Source of the DNA: Fusibacter tunisiensis | Lineage (GTDB): Bacteria > Bacillota > Clostridia > Peptostreptococcales > Acidaminobacteraceae | Assembly: GCF_016908355.1 (NCBI RefSeq) | Contig: NZ_JAFBDT010000001.1 | Location: 62,001-126,000 of the forward strand | Length of the DNA stretch: 64,000 bases | Direction: 5' to 3' | Shown: piece by piece, positions 53,037 to 63,700 of the stretch | Numbering within the stretch: the stretch's first letter is position 1 | Layout: each line of letters opens with the position of its first letter | Translations under genes and position numbers: made by a program | The notes under the pieces: generated by a model | The model's database searches: none | What the model saw: only the letters and a program-made list of their open reading frames with translations | Told to the model about the DNA's origin: nothing

Positions 53037-53078
53037 GATGAAAAAAGGGGAGGAAACCAAAAACAAGGAGGACATAAA

Positions 53079-53807
53079 ATGTCAGTAATTTCTATGAAAG
53101 AATTGCTTGAAGCTGGTGTACACTTTGGTCACCAGACAAGAAGATGGAACCCTAAAATGGCTGAGTACATCTTCACTGAAAGAAACGGAATTTACATTAT
53201 CGATCTTCAAAAAACTGTTGGTAAAATTGAGGAAGCTTATGATTTTATCAGAAGTGTATCTGAAGAAAATGGAACTGTTTTATTTGTAGGTACAAAAAAG
53301 CAGGCTCAAGAAGCAATTGAAGCAGAAGCTAGAAGAGCAGGTATGTACTTTGTTAATCAAAGATGGCTTGGTGGTATGCTTACAAACTACAAAACAATTA
53401 AGAAAAGAATTGATTTATTGTTCAAACTTGAAAAAATGGAAACAGATGGAACTTTTGAAGCTTTGCCTAAAAAAGAAGTTCTTAAGTTGAGAGCAGATAA
53501 AGAGAAACTAGAAAAATTCTTGGGTGGCATTAAAGAAATGCCTAAATTGCCAAGTGCAATTTTTGTTGTCGACCCTAAGAAAGAAAGAATTGCAATTAAA
53601 GAAGCAAAGACTTTGGGAATCCCTGTGGTTGCTATTGTAGATACGAACTGTGACCCAGATGAAGTGGATTATGTTATTCCAGGTAACGATGACGCAATTC
53701 GTGCGGTTAAGTTGATTTCTGGAAAAATGGCAGATGCTATTATTGAAGGTCGTCAAGGTGAGCAATTGACTGACGTTGAACCAGTAGAGGAATCAGTTGA
53801 AGCTTAA
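53079..53807 (+). CDS. rpsB: 30S ribosomal protein S2
   Basis: S2 is a 30S-subunit protein. The 242-aa product has [20 protein letters not shown] near the N terminus, [17 protein letters not shown], and [27 protein letters not shown] lies 7 nt before the ATG. It is followed by a 9-bp hairpin with a T-run before tsf, giving possible attenuation between S2 and EF-Ts. Confidence 0.98.
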   Translation: MSVISMKELLEAGVHFGHQTRRWNPKMAEYIFTERNGIYIIDLQKTVGKIEEAYDFIRSVSEENGTVLFVGTKKQAQEAIEAEARRAGMYFVNQRWLGGMLTNYKTIKKRIDLLFKLEKMETDGTFEALPKKEVLKLRADKEKLEKFLGGIKEMPKLPSAIFVVDPKKERIAIKEAKTLGIPVVAIVDTNCDPDEVDYVIPGNDDAIRAVKLISGKMADAIIEGRQGEQLTDVEPVEESVEA

Positions 53808-53836
53808 TGAGTTTAGAGTCAAATATTAATCACAAG

Positions 53837-53864
53837 AGGTAAGAATCCGTTCTTACCTTTTTTT
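53837..53864 (+). terminator. Terminator/attenuator between rpsB and tsf
   Basis: AGGTAAGAA (53837-53845) pairs exactly with TTCTTACCT (53850-53858), loop TCCG, followed by seven T (53858-53864). It is a strong intrinsic terminator signal only 25 nt before the tsf start, and no separate tsf promoter is obvious, so attenuation is likely. Confidence 0.85.
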
Positions 53865-53888
53865 AAGACAAAATAAGGAGGAACAATT

Positions 53889-54536
53889 ATGTCTATAACG
53901 GCTGCTATGGTAAAAGAGTTGCGTGAGGCAACTGGGGCAGGAATGATGGATTGTAAAAAAGCACTTGTGGAAAAAGACGGAAACATTGAAGAAGCAATTA
54001 AATATTTAAGAGAAAAAGGAATCGCTAAAGCAGCGAAGAAAATGGATCGCATCGCTTCAGAAGGTATCATCGCGTCATATATCCACGGCGGAAGAATTGG
54101 CGTTATAGTAGAAATCAACAGTGAAACAGATTTCGTTGCTAAGAATTCTGAATTCCAAGAATTCGGTAGAGATATTGCGATGCAAGTTGCGGCTTCAAAC
54201 CCAACATATGTAAGAATTGAAGATGTTCCACAAGAGGCTATTGAAGCTGAAAAAGTTATTTTAAGAAATCAAGCCTTAAATGAAGGTAAACCAGAAAAAA
54301 TCATTGAAAAAATGGTTGAAGGTCGAATTGCTAAATACTATAAAGAAGTTTGTTTATTAGAGCAGCCTTTTATTAAAGACCCAGACAAAACAGTTGATCA
54401 ACTTCTTAAAGAGAAAATTGCGAAAATTGGAGAAAATTTATCAATTCGTCGTTTCTCAAGATTTGAAGTTGGTGAAGGCTTAGAGAAAAAAGAAGAAAAC
54501 TTTGCTGAAGAGGTTGCAAAACAACTTCAAGGGTAA
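53889..54536 (+). CDS. tsf: Elongation factor Ts (short form)
   Basis: EF-Ts recycles EF-Tu-GDP. The 215-aa protein contains the N-terminal EF-Tu-binding TDF motif ([18 protein letters not shown]) after [20 protein letters not shown]. It is shorter than the roughly 280-300 aa form of Bacillus and Escherichia, lacking most of one core subdomain; short forms occur in other bacteria, so this is probably natural. AAGGAGGAAC precedes the ATG. It ends with a terminator. Confidence 0.96.
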   Translation: MSITAAMVKELREATGAGMMDCKKALVEKDGNIEEAIKYLREKGIAKAAKKMDRIASEGIIASYIHGGRIGVIVEINSETDFVAKNSEFQEFGRDIAMQVAASNPTYVRIEDVPQEAIEAEKVILRNQALNEGKPEKIIEKMVEGRIAKYYKEVCLLEQPFIKDPDKTVDQLLKEKIAKIGENLSIRRFSRFEVGEGLEKKEENFAEEVAKQLQG

Positions 54537-54557
54537 GTGATTATATGATTTTATCAG

Positions 54558-54583
54558 GAGAACACGGAAGTGTTCTCTTTTTT
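54558..54583 (+). terminator. Terminator after tsf
   Basis: GAGAACAC (54558-54565) pairs with GTGTTCTC (54570-54577), loop GGAA, followed by six T (54578-54583). This is a textbook intrinsic terminator that closes the rpsB-tsf unit. Confidence 0.92.
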
Positions 54584-54595
54584 CGGGAAAAATAA

Positions 54596-54624
54596 TTGAA
54601 TGGATGTACAAATTACGGTAGAAT
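54596..54624 (+). promoter_or_regulatory. Sigma-A promoter for the pyrH unit
   Basis: TTGAAT (54596-54601), 17 bp, TAGAAT (54619-54624), directly after the tsf terminator. It drives pyrH-frr and likely the following lipid/isoprenoid genes. Confidence 0.7.
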
Positions 54625-54647
54625 AGACTTAAATGGAGGTTGCTGAA

Positions 54648-55379
54648 TTGGACTTGAAATTTAAAAGAGTGATTTTAAAACTCAGTGGGGAAGTGTTGGC
54701 TGGTAAAAAAGGTTTCGGGATTGATGATGAAGTTGTGTTGACGGTTGCTAAAACCATACGTGAAATGGTTCAAGAAGGACTTCAAGTTGGTGTTGTGATT
54801 GGTGCAGGAAACTTTTGGAGAGGACGCAGCAGCAAAAGAATGGAGCGAACCACTGCAGATTACATGGGGATGATGGGTACTGTTATGAATTCCCTTGCAA
54901 TGGCAGATGCTTTAAAATTCTTAGGTGTCAAAAACCATATGATGTCCTCTATCTCTATGACACAACTTGCAGAGAATTATAATCGTGAAAAAGCCGTATC
55001 CTACATAGAAAATGGCTCTGTTGTTATCTTTGCAGCAGGGACAGGAAGTCCTTTTTTCTCAACGGATACAACTGCGGCTTTAAGGGCAGCTGAAATCGAT
55101 GCAGAACTCATTTTACTTGCTAAGCGTGTGGATGGTGTCTATGACAGTGACCCAATGTTGAATCCTGATGCTAAAAAGTATGACCGATTAACGTACTCAC
55201 AGGTGCTGAATCAACGTCTGGGCGTAATGGATTTTACAGCAATTACTTTGTGTATGGACAACAGTATTCCAATTGCAGTATTTGATTTAAATCAACCAGA
55301 AAATATAATTAAAACATGTATGGGGCTAAACGTGGGCACCCTAATAGAGGAGGTAAATGATGAGAAATCAGGTTCATAA
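54648..55379 (+). CDS. pyrH: Uridylate kinase PyrH
   Basis: PyrH converts UMP to UDP. The 243-aa protein begins MDLKFKRVILKLSGEVLAGK and contains GVVIGAGNFWRGR, TADYMGMMGTVMNSLAMADA and AGTGSPFFSTDTTAALRAAE, all family motifs. The start is set at TTG 54648, with GGAGG at 54635-54639 8 nt upstream; an ATG at 54633 overlaps that ribosome binding site. It overlaps frr by about 20 nt. Confidence 0.95.
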   Translation: MDLKFKRVILKLSGEVLAGKKGFGIDDEVVLTVAKTIREMVQEGLQVGVVIGAGNFWRGRSSKRMERTTADYMGMMGTVMNSLAMADALKFLGVKNHMMSSISMTQLAENYNREKAVSYIENGSVVIFAAGTGSPFFSTDTTAALRAAEIDAELILLAKRVDGVYDSDPMLNPDAKKYDRLTYSQVLNQRLGVMDFTAITLCMDNSIPIAVFDLNQPENIIKTCMGLNVGTLIEEVNDEKSGS

Positions 55380-55917
55380 ACAATTGCAGGAAAAAATGGA
55401 AAAAACATTAAGTGTCTTCAAAGATGAACTCAATCATATTCGTGCAGGACGTGCAAATCCTTTAATTTTAGATAAGGTAAAGGTAGAATACTATGGCTCT
55501 GAAACACCTCTAAAGCAACTTGCAAGTATATCTGTACCTGAACCGAGAATAATTCAAATTCAACCTTATGATGGTTCTATTCTTAAGGATATTGAAAAGG
55601 CCATTCAAATTGCTGATTTGGGGATTAATCCAAACAATGATGGCAAGGTGATTCGCTTAACAATTCCAATGCTTACAGAAGAACGCCGTAAAGAATTGGT
55701 AAAAGACGTTAAGAAAATGGGAGAAGATTCTAAGATTGCTTTACGTAATGAAAGACGTGATGCCATAGACCATTTAAAGAAAATGGAAAAAAGCAAAGAG
55801 ATTACTGAAGACGAATTGGTTTCTGGTGAAAAAGAAGTCCAAAAGCAAATTGATGAATATGTTAGCAAAGTAGATCAATTGGTTGCTAAAAAAAGTGATG
55901 AAATAATGGAAGTTTAA
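55360..55917 (+). CDS. frr: Ribosome recycling factor
   Basis: RRF splits post-termination ribosomes with EF-G. The 185-aa protein has the typical elongated-domain sequences LNHIRAGRANPLILDKVKVE and GKVIRLTIPMLTEERRKELV, ending in a coiled-coil-like helix. The ATG at 55360 has AGAGGAGGT 5-6 nt upstream; the neighbouring ATG at 55357 is an alternative. It overlaps pyrH by 20 nt. Confidence 0.96.
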   Translation: MRNQVHKQLQEKMEKTLSVFKDELNHIRAGRANPLILDKVKVEYYGSETPLKQLASISVPEPRIIQIQPYDGSILKDIEKAIQIADLGINPNNDGKVIRLTIPMLTEERRKELVKDVKKMGEDSKIALRNERRDAIDHLKKMEKSKEITEDELVSGEKEVQKQIDEYVSKVDQLVAKKSDEIMEV

Positions 55918-55924
55918 GTATGAT

Positions 55925-55942
55925 GCCCTCCCTGTGGAGGGC
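55925..55942 (+). repeat. GC-rich hairpin between frr and uppS
   Basis: GCCCTCC (55925-55931) pairs with GGAGGGC (55936-55942), loop CTGT, followed by TTCAATTT. The stem is strong but the T-run weak; it may attenuate or protect mRNA, not necessarily terminate. Confidence 0.55.
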
Positions 55943-55961
55943 TTCAATTTGAGGTGCACTT

Positions 55962-56693
55962 ATGAGATCAACCGATAAAATTGAAATGAAGCTTGACCAA
56001 ATGCCTAAACATGTTGCTTTTATTATGGACGGTAATGGTCGATGGGCAAAAAAAAGAAGCCTTCCACGACTTTCAGGACACAATGCAGGGACCGAAACGT
56101 TAAAAAACATTGTGAAAATCAGTCAAAAATTTGGTGTTTCATATGTTTCTTTCTATGCTTTTTCAACAGAGAATTGGAAGCGACCAAATGATGAAGTTTC
56201 TGGATTGATGAAACTATTGGTCAAGTATATTCGAAGTGAGATTAATGAGATTCATTCAAACAATATTAAGATTAATGTTTTGGGTGATATTAAATCCTTG
56301 CCAGAATATGCGAGAAAAGAAGTAACTTATGCCCTTGAAAAGACTCAGCACAACACGGGAATGAACTTTAACATTGCTTTGAATTATGGTGGAAGAGATG
56401 AAATAATTCAAGCGGTAAAACGCATTTCTACAGCAGTATCTGAAGGATCGCTAAAAGTAGAGGATATTGATTCTGACCTGTTTTCAGCTTATCTTTATAC
56501 GAAAGGGATGCCTGATCCTGATTTAATGATAAGAACCAGTGGCGAACAGCGGTTAAGTAATTTTTTGCTCTGGCAATTGGCGTATGCAGAATTTATTTTT
56601 GAATCTTGTTATTGGCCAGATTTCACTGAAGAAATATATAAAAATGCAATTATATCCTACCAACAAAGAAATCGACGTTTTGGGTCGCTCTAA
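55962..56693 (+). CDS. uppS: Undecaprenyl diphosphate synthase UppS
   Basis: UppS makes the C55 lipid carrier for cell-wall synthesis by cis-prenyl transfer. The 243-aa protein contains FIMDGNGRWAKKRSLPRLSG, FYAFSTENWKRP, and the late PDPDLMIRTSGEQRLSNFLL and YAEFIF motifs. GAGGTG precedes the ATG. cdsA follows after 10 nt. Confidence 0.96.
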   Translation: MRSTDKIEMKLDQMPKHVAFIMDGNGRWAKKRSLPRLSGHNAGTETLKNIVKISQKFGVSYVSFYAFSTENWKRPNDEVSGLMKLLVKYIRSEINEIHSNNIKINVLGDIKSLPEYARKEVTYALEKTQHNTGMNFNIALNYGGRDEIIQAVKRISTAVSEGSLKVEDIDSDLFSAYLYTKGMPDPDLMIRTSGEQRLSNFLLWQLAYAEFIFESCYWPDFTEEIYKNAIISYQQRNRRFGSL

Positions 56694-56703
56694 AGGAGTC
56701 GTT

Positions 56704-57483
56704 ATGAAAACTAGAATTATTTCAGCCTTAATTGCCTTGCCGCTCTTATTTGTTGTTCTTTTTTTTAAAGGACCTTTACTGTATGCGGCTACTTTAATTT
56801 TGAGCATAATCGGGCTTAATGAATTTTTTAAGCCCATTTCAATAGAGTATAAGCCTCTAAAAGGGATTGTATATGTGCTGACCTTTATTTGGTTTGCAGG
56901 ACTTTATATAGACATTCCAACATACTATTATAATTTTATGATTGCAATTTTGGTATTTACTGTATTGTCTGTTGTTGTATTTTCTGACCATTCTTTAACA
57001 GATGCAGCACTTTCGATACTTGCCTTTTTTTATATTCCTTTTGCATTTTCGCATTTGGTTATGATTGCAAAGTTAGATGCGCAATTTTTTATTTGGTATC
57101 CCTTTATCATTGCATTTATAACGGATACATTTGCGTATTTCACAGGAAAAATGATTGGAAAAACCCCTTTAATTCCATCTGTAAGTCCCAATAAAACGGT
57201 TGAAGGGTCAGTAGGTGGTGTGTTGGCTTGTGTCGTTGCAAGTGGCATTTACGCCTATTTGTTCAACCCGGGATTTTTTGCCTTTGCATTATTTTTGGGT
57301 GTAATTGGCGCCATTTTATCACAAATTGGAGATCTGATTGCATCAAGAATAAAACGCATTTTTAAAATTAAAGATTTTGGGAAAATTATGCCAGGCCATG
57401 GCGGTGTATTGGATCGATTTGATAGCATCATTGTAACCATGCCATTGGTGTATTATTTTATGATGCTGTATCAATTACTATAG
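56704..57483 (+). CDS. cdsA: Phosphatidate cytidylyltransferase CdsA
   Basis: CdsA makes CDP-diacylglycerol for phospholipid synthesis. The 259-aa multi-spanning membrane protein ends with the CDP-alcohol signature S-x(8)-KR-x-D type segment, seen as ASRIKRIFKIKDFGKIMPGH followed by GGVLDRFDS. The start is set at the ATG at 56704 with AAAGGAG upstream; the longer frame starting inside uppS (56584) is not used. Confidence 0.95.
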   Translation: MKTRIISALIALPLLFVVLFFKGPLLYAATLILSIIGLNEFFKPISIEYKPLKGIVYVLTFIWFAGLYIDIPTYYYNFMIAILVFTVLSVVVFSDHSLTDAALSILAFFYIPFAFSHLVMIAKLDAQFFIWYPFIIAFITDTFAYFTGKMIGKTPLIPSVSPNKTVEGSVGGVLACVVASGIYAYLFNPGFFAFALFLGVIGAILSQIGDLIASRIKRIFKIKDFGKIMPGHGGVLDRFDSIIVTMPLVYYFMMLYQLL

Positions 57484-57495
57484 CATGGAGGATGT

Positions 57496-58653
57496 ATGAA
57501 AAATATTGTGATTCTTGGATCAACTGGATCAATTGGAACACAAGCTTTGGATAGTATTAATGAAAGCAAAGACCGTTTTAGGGTTTTGGGGTTAAGCTGT
57601 AATTCAGGTGTTGAGACGCTTATTAATCAAGTGGAACTGTATAATCCGAAATTTGTAACTGTGTATGATATAAAAAAGTATAGCGCCCTGAAAAGAGCAC
57701 TTGCGCATACAAATGTTAAGGTCCTTTCTGGCATGTCAGGACTTATTGAAATGGTTACGGATTCTGAGGTAGACATTGTATTGACTTCGGTGGTTGGAAA
57801 TATAGGACTTATCCCAACACTTGAAGCCATAAAAGCAGGGAAAACGATAGCTTTGGCAAACAAAGAAACTTTGGTAACGTCTGGCAGTCTTATAATGCCA
57901 CTTGCTAGACAAATGAATGTTCCTATTCTACCAGTAGACAGTGAACACAGTGCAATTTTTCAGAGTTTGCAAGGCGAATCTCAGGCTAAAATAAAGCGTA
58001 TTTTATTAACCGCTTCTGGGGGCGCATTTAGAAATTTTGACAAAGAAACCATAAAAAACAAGAAGGCTGTTGAGGCTTTAAAACATCCGAATTGGTCTAT
58101 GGGGAAAAAAATAACCATTGATTCAGCAACCTTAATGAATAAAGGACTTGAACTTATAGAAGCGCATTGGTTGTTTGATGTACCACCTTCTCAAATTGAA
58201 GTTGTGGTTCATCCCGAAAGTATTATTCACTCAATGGTAGAGTTCAAGGACCATTCCATAATTGCCCAAATGGGCGTGGCTGATATGCGAGTTCCTATTA
58301 TTTACGCATTGGATTATCCTGAACGTCATGAAAACTCAGTTGAATCTCTCGATTTTTCAAAGTTAAAATCATTGTCGTTTGGTCAGCCAGATTTGGATCG
58401 TTTTCCGTGTCTTGAAATTGCCATAAACGCATGCCAAGTGGGTGGAACTGTTCCAACTGTCATGAATGCAGCAAATGAAGTTTTAGTGGCGGCCTATTTA
58501 AATGATAAAATTGGATTTTATGATATTTCGGAAATTATTCAAGAGAGTATTCAAAACTTTGAAACGATTCTGTCACCATCGTTAGAAGATATTTTAGCCG
58601 TTGACCATGAGACGCGCTTGTGGGTCGAAGACCGTATTAGACATAGAAAGTAG
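57496..58653 (+). CDS. dxr: 1-deoxy-D-xylulose 5-phosphate reductoisomerase
   Basis: Dxr performs the committed step of the non-mevalonate (MEP) isoprenoid pathway. The 385-aa protein has the NADPH-binding start IVILGSTGSIGTQALDS, the metal and substrate site motifs PVDSEHSAIFQSLQG and HPNWSMGKKITIDSATLMNK, and the C-terminal MNAANEVLVAAYL. With ispG two genes later, the organism uses the MEP pathway. Confidence 0.97.
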   Translation: MKNIVILGSTGSIGTQALDSINESKDRFRVLGLSCNSGVETLINQVELYNPKFVTVYDIKKYSALKRALAHTNVKVLSGMSGLIEMVTDSEVDIVLTSVVGNIGLIPTLEAIKAGKTIALANKETLVTSGSLIMPLARQMNVPILPVDSEHSAIFQSLQGESQAKIKRILLTASGGAFRNFDKETIKNKKAVEALKHPNWSMGKKITIDSATLMNKGLELIEAHWLFDVPPSQIEVVVHPESIIHSMVEFKDHSIIAQMGVADMRVPIIYALDYPERHENSVESLDFSKLKSLSFGQPDLDRFPCLEIAINACQVGGTVPTVMNAANEVLVAAYLNDKIGFYDISEIIQESIQNFETILSPSLEDILAVDHETRLWVEDRIRHRK

Positions 58654-58664
58654 AGGTAATCACA

Positions 58665-59663
58665 ATGTGGTTAACAATTATTAGTTTTATTTTTGTTTTT
58701 GGTATTATTGTAATGGCACATGAATTTGGTCATTTTGCAACTGCAAAATTAAATGGTGTTAAGGTCCATGAATTTTCAATTGGTATGGGCCCAGTTATTT
58801 TAAAGAAAAAAGGGACTGAAACTTTATACTCATTAAGAGCCCTTCCGATTGGTGGGTTTGTTAAAATGGAAGGTGAAGATGAGTCTTCAGATGATCCAAG
58901 AAGTTTTTCGGCTAAAAAACCCATACAGAGATTGCTTATACTTGCAGCTGGAGCCCTAATGAACTTCCTATTGGCATATGTCTTGCTCGTTATAATTTTG
59001 TTTGGAATGGGTTCAACGTCCAATAAAATTGAAGCGGTTCAAGAAGGTATGCCTGCCGAAGTTGCGGGTATGCTACCAGGTGATAGAATTGTTGAAATTG
59101 ATGGCACTTCAATCGATTCATGGGAAGCCGTCATAGAAGGCATCAATGCAAGTGATGGTGACCCTTTACAGGTTATCGTTGAGAGAAATGAAAGTGAACG
59201 TATCTCTTTAGAAATTCTACCGGAAATAGGTGCGGATGGCACATATAAAGTGGGCATTCAAACCATGCTTGAAAAAAGTGTGAACCAATCCATATCAAGA
59301 GCAGGGGAACAGTTTGTTATGTTCTTTACAGACATATTTAAATTCTTTTCACAGCTTGGCTCCCGAGATGTTCAAGGAGAAATCGTTGGACCTGTTGGTA
59401 TTGTTGGCATAATTGGAGAGGCTTCTCAACAGGGCATATGGAATTTGTTGTTTATTGCTGCCTATATATCAATCAATCTTGGTATTGTAAATTTATTGCC
59501 TTTTCCAGCCTTAGATGGTGGCCGAATTGTATTTGTTATTATTGAAATGATTATGGGCCGCCCTGTTAACCGTGAAAAGGAAGGCTATGTTCACTTTATT
59601 GGGATAGTAATACTCATGGGATTAATGGTGTTTTTAGTTTTTAGAGACATTCAGAACTTATAG
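58665..59663 (+). CDS. rseP: Site-2 (RIP) zinc metalloprotease RseP
   Basis: RseP/RasP-type intramembrane protease, which cleaves anti-sigma factors and remnant signal peptides in the membrane. The 332-aa protein has the zinc motif HEFGH at residues 19-23 in the first membrane helix, a PDZ domain ([20 protein letters not shown]) and the second catalytic motif [10 protein letters not shown]. Four membrane segments are likely. It lies between dxr and ispG. Confidence 0.95.
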   Translation: MWLTIISFIFVFGIIVMAHEFGHFATAKLNGVKVHEFSIGMGPVILKKKGTETLYSLRALPIGGFVKMEGEDESSDDPRSFSAKKPIQRLLILAAGALMNFLLAYVLLVIILFGMGSTSNKIEAVQEGMPAEVAGMLPGDRIVEIDGTSIDSWEAVIEGINASDGDPLQVIVERNESERISLEILPEIGADGTYKVGIQTMLEKSVNQSISRAGEQFVMFFTDIFKFFSQLGSRDVQGEIVGPVGIVGIIGEASQQGIWNLLFIAAYISINLGIVNLLPFPALDGGRIVFVIIEMIMGRPVNREKEGYVHFIGIVILMGLMVFLVFRDIQNL

Positions 59664-59673
59664 GAGCAGAATT

Positions 59674-60717
59674 ATGAAACGGACGCGAGTCGTAAAAGTA
59701 GGCAATCTATCTCTAGGTGGTGGGTTTCCAGTACGGATACAATCCATGACCAATACAAAAACGGAAGATGTTCGGGCGACGGTAGAACAAATTTTGCGTC
59801 TTGAAAAAGCAGGGTGTGAAATTGTACGTGTGGCAGTTCCAAATATGGTTGCAGCGCACGCAATTTCAGAAATTAAAGAGCAAATCCATATTCCATTGGT
59901 AGCAGACATTCATTTTGATTACAAATTGGCGATAGAATCTATAAAACGCGGTGTTGATAAAATTCGCTTGAACCCAGGTAATATTGGGTCAAAGGATAGG
60001 ATTGAAGCAGTTGTACAAGCAGCTGGGGAAAGAGGTATTCCAATTCGAATTGGTGTGAATGGCGGCTCCTTAGAACCTCACATCCACAAAAAGTATGGTG
60101 GTGTTACGCCAGAAGCCTTAGTTGAAAGCGCACTCAGTCATGTTGAAATTCTTGAGTCTCTGCATTTTAAAGACAGCATTATTTCAATTAAAGCTTCTGA
60201 TGTGAGATTAACTGTCGAAGCCTATCGTCTTTTGAGTGAAAAGGTGGATTATCCTTTACACTTGGGAATAACGGAAGCAGGCACCCTTCTGTCCAGTACG
60301 GTTAAATCTGCACTTGGAATTGGCATGCTGCTTTATGAGGGGATTGGCAGTACCATTAGAGTGTCTGTTACTGGACCACCAGAGGATGAAATTAAAGTTG
60401 CTCAAAAGATACTTGAATCTTTAGATTTAAGGTCTTTTGGTATAAAAGTCATTTCGTGCCCAACTTGTGGAAGAACTGAAGTGGATTTAGTTCGCATTGC
60501 CAGTTTAATTGAAGAACGGGTGAAGCATATAGATAAGCCTTTGACACTTGCGGTTATGGGATGTGCAGTTAACGGCCCAGGTGAAGCCAAAGAAGCAGAC
60601 CTTGGGATTGCAGGTGGAAAGGGTGAGTTCTTGATGTTTAAAAAAGGAATTGTTGTTGCCAAGTACAATGAGGACGAAATTATTGATGCTGTTATTCATG
60701 CATTAGAAACTATGTAA
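59674..60717 (+). CDS. ispG: 4-hydroxy-3-methylbut-2-enyl diphosphate synthase IspG
   Basis: IspG is the iron-sulfur enzyme of the penultimate MEP-pathway step. The 347-aa protein has the TIM-barrel start [20 protein letters not shown] and the cluster-binding Cys set [12 protein letters not shown] and [17 protein letters not shown]. The gene starts 10 nt after rseP with a weak GGAG-type site. Confidence 0.96.
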   Translation: MKRTRVVKVGNLSLGGGFPVRIQSMTNTKTEDVRATVEQILRLEKAGCEIVRVAVPNMVAAHAISEIKEQIHIPLVADIHFDYKLAIESIKRGVDKIRLNPGNIGSKDRIEAVVQAAGERGIPIRIGVNGGSLEPHIHKKYGGVTPEALVESALSHVEILESLHFKDSIISIKASDVRLTVEAYRLLSEKVDYPLHLGITEAGTLLSSTVKSALGIGMLLYEGIGSTIRVSVTGPPEDEIKVAQKILESLDLRSFGIKVISCPTCGRTEVDLVRIASLIEERVKHIDKPLTLAVMGCAVNGPGEAKEADLGIAGGKGEFLMFKKGIVVAKYNEDEIIDAVIHALETM

Positions 60718-60730
60718 AGAAAGGCCTGTT

Positions 60731-63700
60731 ATGAATCGAATTCCATTCAATCAATTGATTCAACACTCTTTGAGAACGGATAAAATTGAGGTTAAAAAAA
60801 TTGAATATGTAAAAAATGATGCTTTGCTGAACATTGACATTGAAGCTGAAGAGGTTGTTTCTAAAGAGGCTATTAACGGATTGAAATCAGTACTAAAAGA
60901 CCATTTGAACTTTATAGAGTCTTTTGATATATCAGTTGATTTTAAGCCACAAACTCAAGATGTCAGTGTACACTGGGAAAACATACTTATGGTAGTCAAA
61001 CGCAAAAATCCTGCTGTTGCAAGCATATTAAAGCGTTCAAAAGTTTCCTTTCCTGATGGCAATATTCAAATTGAATTTGAAGATAAGGGGCTTGAAAATA
61101 CGTTTTATCAGTACGAAGTGGACGCAATGATTCAAAAAATTTGTCAAAAAAACCTCAATCAGACGTTTGAAATTATTACTTTATCAAATAAAGAAATGGA
61201 CGAAGGGCTTGAAGCGTTTGAAAAGGCTCAAGAAGAGGCAGTTGCTGAGATTGTTTCCACACAGACACAGGCTTTTAATACATCAAAGATTACAGAAGCC
61301 AAAGCGTCGCGAATTAAAAACGAGGATGTGCTTTACCGTTCTAAGGTGAAGCGTGCTGTGTCTAAAATTCAAGACATTGACATGGAAGAAGAGACATATG
61401 CAATTGAAGGTAAATTGATTGCTTTTGATTCTAGAGAGATTAAGGGCGGAAAATATATTGTTAAGCTGTATTTGTCTGACCTAACAAATGCAATTGCTTG
61501 TAAGGCTTTTATGAAGAAAAAAGATTATGAAAAGCTCGAAGGGGATTTAATTAAAGGCAATTGGTATATTGTTGAAGGTATAAATCGATTTGATACGTTT
61601 GATAAGGAACAAGTGCTTAATATCGTATCGATTAACAAAGGTAAAACTGAAGAAAAGCGCGTAGATTTGTCAGAAGAAAAGCGTGTAGAGCTGCATTTGC
61701 ATACGAATATGAGTGAGATGGATGGGATAACGCCTGTAAAAAAACTGATACAAACTGCAATAGATTGGGGCCATCCAGCAATTGCCATAACGGATCATGG
61801 CGTCCTTCAAGCATTTCCTGACGCTGCTTCTGCTGCTGGAGATAAGATAAAAGTAATCTATGGACTTGAAGGGTATTTAATTGATGATTTAAGTGATTTG
61901 ATTCAAAATGCGACGGATTATAGTTTAGATGATGTTTATGTTGTCTTTGATATCGAAACCACAGGTTTTTCTTACAACAATCATACAATTATTGAAATTG
62001 GCGCTGTTAAAATTCGGAATGGGGAAGTTGTTGAAAGATTTAGCCAGTTGATTAATCCTGGGTGTAATATTCCAGCTTTCATTACAGAACTAACTGGAAT
62101 TTCAGATGAAATGGTTCGAGATATGCCGACGCTTGATACAGTGCTTCCTGCTTTTCTGGACTTTGTGAATGGTGTGCCAGTAGTTGCCCACAACGCTGTT
62201 TTCGATTGTTCATTTATACGTTATTATTCCAATCGGCTTGGCTTAAAATTTGAGTCATTAATTTTAGACACACTTGCCTTAAGTCGTATGATTTTAACCG
62301 GTATAAAAAAACACAACTTAAAAGCAGTTACAAAGCATCTGAAAATTCCACTGAGCGATCATCATAGGGCAGTTGCGGATGCGGAAGCTACCAGTCGTGT
62401 TTTGATTAAATTATTTGAACGTTTAAAAGATGAGAATGTCGTAACATTAGAGCAAATAAATGAGTATGCTAGGTTGAATTTCAACTACAGTATGCGGGAA
62501 ACCTTTCATGTGATTTTACTGACTCAGACTCAAAAGGGGTTGAGAAATCTTTATGAGATTGTTTCACATTCCAACTTAAATACATTTTATAGGAAACCTA
62601 GAATCCCTAAGAGCCTTTTGATGGAAAAAAGAGAAGGGTTACTCATTGGGAGTGCTTGTGAAGCTGGTGAAGTTTACAAGGGCATTATGAACAATTTGCC
62701 TGAAGAATCAATTGTAAAATTGGCTAATTTCTATGATTATTTAGAAATTCAACCCGTTGGAAACAATGCGTTTATGTTGGCTAATGGACGCGTTAAAAAT
62801 ATTGAAGAACTCCAGAGTATTAACAAGCGAATTGTTGGGATAGCTGATGAACTGGGGAAAATGGCTGTTGCGACCGGGGATGTGCATTTCCTTGAACCAG
62901 AAGACGAAGTGTATCGTCGTATTTTAATGGCGGGAAATGGGTTTTCTGATGCAGACAATCAGGCACCACTGTATTTTAGAACAACAGAGGATATGCTTGA
63001 AGAATTTTCCTATTTGGGAGAACGTGCCAAAGAGCTTGTCATTGAAAATCCAAATCGAATTGCACAAATGTGTGAGTCTGTGATTCCGGTGCCCAAGGGA
63101 ACGTTTCCACCTGTAATTGAAGGTGCAGACGAAGAGTTTCGTAACATGTGTCTCACTAAAGCAAGGCGCATGTATGGAAATCCACTGCCTGAAATCGTTG
63201 AAAAAAGGTTAGAGCGTGAGTTGACCTCTATTATTGGAAATGGCTATGCGGTTATGTATATCATTGCTCAAAAATTAGTTGCAAAATCCCTTGAAGATGG
63301 ATTTCTCGTGGGCTCGCGAGGGTCTGTTGGCTCTTCGTTCGCGGCAACTATGAGTGATATAACAGAAGTAAATCCACTGCCGCCACATTATTTGTGTTCA
63401 GAATGTCAATATTCTGAGTTTATTACAGATGGATCTTATGGTGCGGGTGTTGACATGCCTGATCAAGTTTGCCCTAAGTGTGGCAACCCCTTAATTAAAG
63501 AAGGTCATGATATCCCATTTGAAACATTTCTTGGTTTTGATGGGGATAAAGAACCCGATATTGACCTGAACTTTGCGGGTATATACCAAGCGAATGCCCA
63601 TAAATACTGTGAAGTACTTTTTGGAAAAGGCAAAACGTTTAAAGCAGGTACAATTGGAACCATTGCGGACAAAACAGCGTATGGCTATGTAAAAAAATAT

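Noticed and set aside
56584-56703. Upstream in-frame extension of cdsA
   Set aside because: It lies inside uppS, has no ribosome binding site and adds residues not expected in the family; the ATG at 56704 has a good GGAG.
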